In this document: positions 62,783 through 64,000 of the stretch, one piece after another | Numbering within the stretch: the first letter of the stretch is position 1 | Layout: every line of letters begins with the position of its first letter | Assembly: GCA_031286325.1 (NCBI GenBank) | Contig: JAITUT010000013.1 | Span: 31,752 to 95,751 of the forward strand | Source: Helicobacteraceae bacterium | GTDB lineage: Bacteria > Campylobacterota > Campylobacteria > Campylobacterales > SZUA-545 | DNA: 64,000 nt | Direction of reading: 5' to 3' | Translations under genes and position numbers: made by a program | Notes under the pieces: generated by a model | The model's input: only the letters and a program-made list of their open reading frames with translations | What the model was told of the DNA's origin: nothing | The model's database searches: none

Positions 62783-63991
62783 TTAGAACGATACTCTCAT
62801 ACCCACGCCGAATTCGGTCGCGGATTTTTTCGCCTCTTTGGTAGCGTTGCCGCCGAGCAAGCCGTTGCCGTCAACGTTTTTTGCCGCGGTGTTTTTAACG
62901 CCGAGGTAAGCCATAAAGTCTTTGCCCCAGTTTTTGCCAATCTGCGCGCTTATTTGCGTAACGTCAGAGTCCCACGGCAACCCCAGAGCATCGGTAGCGC
63001 CAAGCAGGTTAATACCCGCGGCGTTTGCAAGCGCGAGTCCGGTGGCCGCATCTGCCGCGGCGCCTAATTTAGGCTCGTCGAAGCTAACTTGGCGGAATGC
63101 CAAGTTCACAAAGACGCCGTCGCTAAGGCTAACGGTAACTGGCACTAAGATCGTGGTAACAGTTACGTCGTCAATATCCGCCGCTTTTTTCGTTACGTCG
63201 CTCGCGTCGATTTGCTCATAGTACGCGCCTACGCTAAAGCCGCTCGTAGCGAAGTTTACGCCCGCGAAGAGCGAAGTTACCGCTTCGTCAGCCGCAGGAA
63301 CGTGCGCGCTCTCGTAACCTAAACCGATTTTAAGACCCGCCGCCTCAACAGGGACGATCGCGCCTAGCGAGTAATGGAAGCCGTTGTTCGGTTCGTCGCC
63401 AGCACTATCCACTACGGGGACAATAGCCAACGCTAAAGTCGTGCCGCCGATAGCCGCCGCGGGAGCTACATAAGCGATCGCGCCTTGCAAGCGGCGATCA
63501 GTCATGAGGCGAAGCTCGGAAATCGTATCCGCGCTAGAGATACCGCCGGAACCGCGAGCCGCTAATTTATACGGAGTATCGTGGTTGCCGATAAGTACTG
63601 TGCCGAAACCGCCCGCGAGACCTACGTAGCTGTTGCGGTTGCTTATTTCGCCGTCGTTATCGCCTTGACCGTAGCTTGTAGCGGGGGTTATGCCGCCGCC
63701 GTTAGCAGCCACGCCGCCAGCGGCAAGACCGTTCTGCCCATTTACAGGGTTAAAGCCTACTTCCACTTGATAAACAGCGGTTAAACCGCCGGCAAGACCG
63801 TGCGCTCCAGTAAGACCAAAGCGGGAGCTGTATGATTTCACGCTGATTGCGTTTTTGGTTTGGTTGCCCACAAAATAAGAACCGACTTCGCCAGTAATCT
63901 GACCATAAGGTTTAAGGGCATCGCCATCCGCCGCAAACGCGGAAACTGCAAGAGCGGCTACAGCCGCAACGCTCAACTTGATTGCTTTCAT
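62783..63991 (-). CDS. Outer-membrane porin
   Basis: A 402-residue protein with a classical signal peptide (MKAIKLSVAAVAALAVSAFA, cleaved near residue 21). The rest is composed of alternating beta strands with Gly/Ala-rich turns, matching the Gram-negative general porin family. It ends GVGMRVSF with the terminal Phe needed for BAM assembly. Usual length for a 16- or 18-strand porin. The ribosome site GGAGAG lies at the window edge; the promoter is outside. Substrate specificity cannot be read. Confidence 0.92.
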   Translation of the reverse strand: MKAIKLSVAAVAALAVSAFAADGDALKPYGQITGEVGSYFVGNQTKNAISVKSYSSRFGLTGAHGLAGGLTAVYQVEVGFNPVNGQNGLAAGGVAANGGGITPATSYGQGDNDGEISNRNSYVGLAGGFGTVLIGNHDTPYKLAARGSGGISSADTISELRLMTDRRLQGAIAYVAPAAAIGGTTLALAIVPVVDSAGDEPNNGFHYSLGAIVPVEAAGLKIGLGYESAHVPAADEAVTSLFAGVNFATSGFSVGAYYEQIDASDVTKKAADIDDVTVTTILVPVTVSLSDGVFVNLAFRQVSFDEPKLGAAADAATGLALANAAGINLLGATDALGLPWDSDVTQISAQIGKNWGKDFMAYLGVKNTAAKNVDGNGLLGGNATKEAKKSATEFGVGMRVSF

Positions 63992-64000
63992 TTACTCTCC

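Overview
The window looks like a chromosomal segment of a Gram-negative member of the Campylobacterota (epsilonproteobacteria) with an unusually balanced base composition for that phylum. The evidence is the run trigger factor - ClpP - GGDEF-like protein - peptide deformylase - ComM on one strand, CbpA followed by HspR, the rnhA-rnc pair, a Csd3-type shape peptidase, a Campylobacter-like FliQ and a classical outer-membrane porin. The octamer GCGATCGC and its half sites are very frequent. No tRNA, rRNA or CRISPR array was seen. The assignment is an inference from gene content and order; no taxonomic marker was compared.

Layout. 1-4.0 kb: 3'-truncated PBP1A gene, fliQ, a YjbQ-family gene and an MFS exporter. 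4.0-19.3 kb: two tandem paralogous giant secreted proteins (2984 and 1601 aa) with duplicated AT-rich upstream regions and duplicated terminators. 19.3-27.6 kb: small lipoproteins, a Gp37/Gp68-family protein, rsmE, csd3-type peptidase, a lipoprotein/AAA/DedA/ABC operon, and a phage-type 5'-3' exonuclease. 27.7-31.6 kb: an operon of coiled-coil protein, membrane OmpA-domain protein, Ras-like GTPase and diguanylate cyclase, which looks like a trans-envelope signalling unit. 31.7-42 kb: TPR and RDD proteins sharing an N-terminal domain, rarA, an SH3-like membrane protein, a glycosyltransferase next to a decayed fdtA-like gene, a TPR/zinc protein, rnhA, rnc, glmS.

42.4-56.7 kb is a mixed accessory and core region: an Imm11-like orphan, trmD, a three-gene module of tiny membrane proteins plus an RHH-like protein, fdhD, cbpA-hspR, a type II restriction-modification pair, a metallophosphoesterase, a selenocysteine-containing selD (missed by ordinary ORF calling), prophage remnants, a methyltransferase with an in-frame G12 tract (phase variation), a chemotaxis receptor, and a second cluster of tiny membrane-protein modules including a decayed copy of the RHH gene. 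56.9-64 kb is housekeeping: comM, def, a degenerate GGDEF protein, clpP, tig and a porin.

How parts work together: selD and fdhD both serve selenium- and molybdenum-dependent formate dehydrogenase; clpP, tig, def, cbpA and hspR cover nascent-chain processing and protein quality control; the GTPase operon and the degenerate GGDEF protein point to nucleotide signalling. The best candidates for undescribed biology are the OmpA-GTPase-cyclase operon, the repeated small membrane protein modules, and the tandem giant proteins with a conserved long extension in front of their signal peptides.
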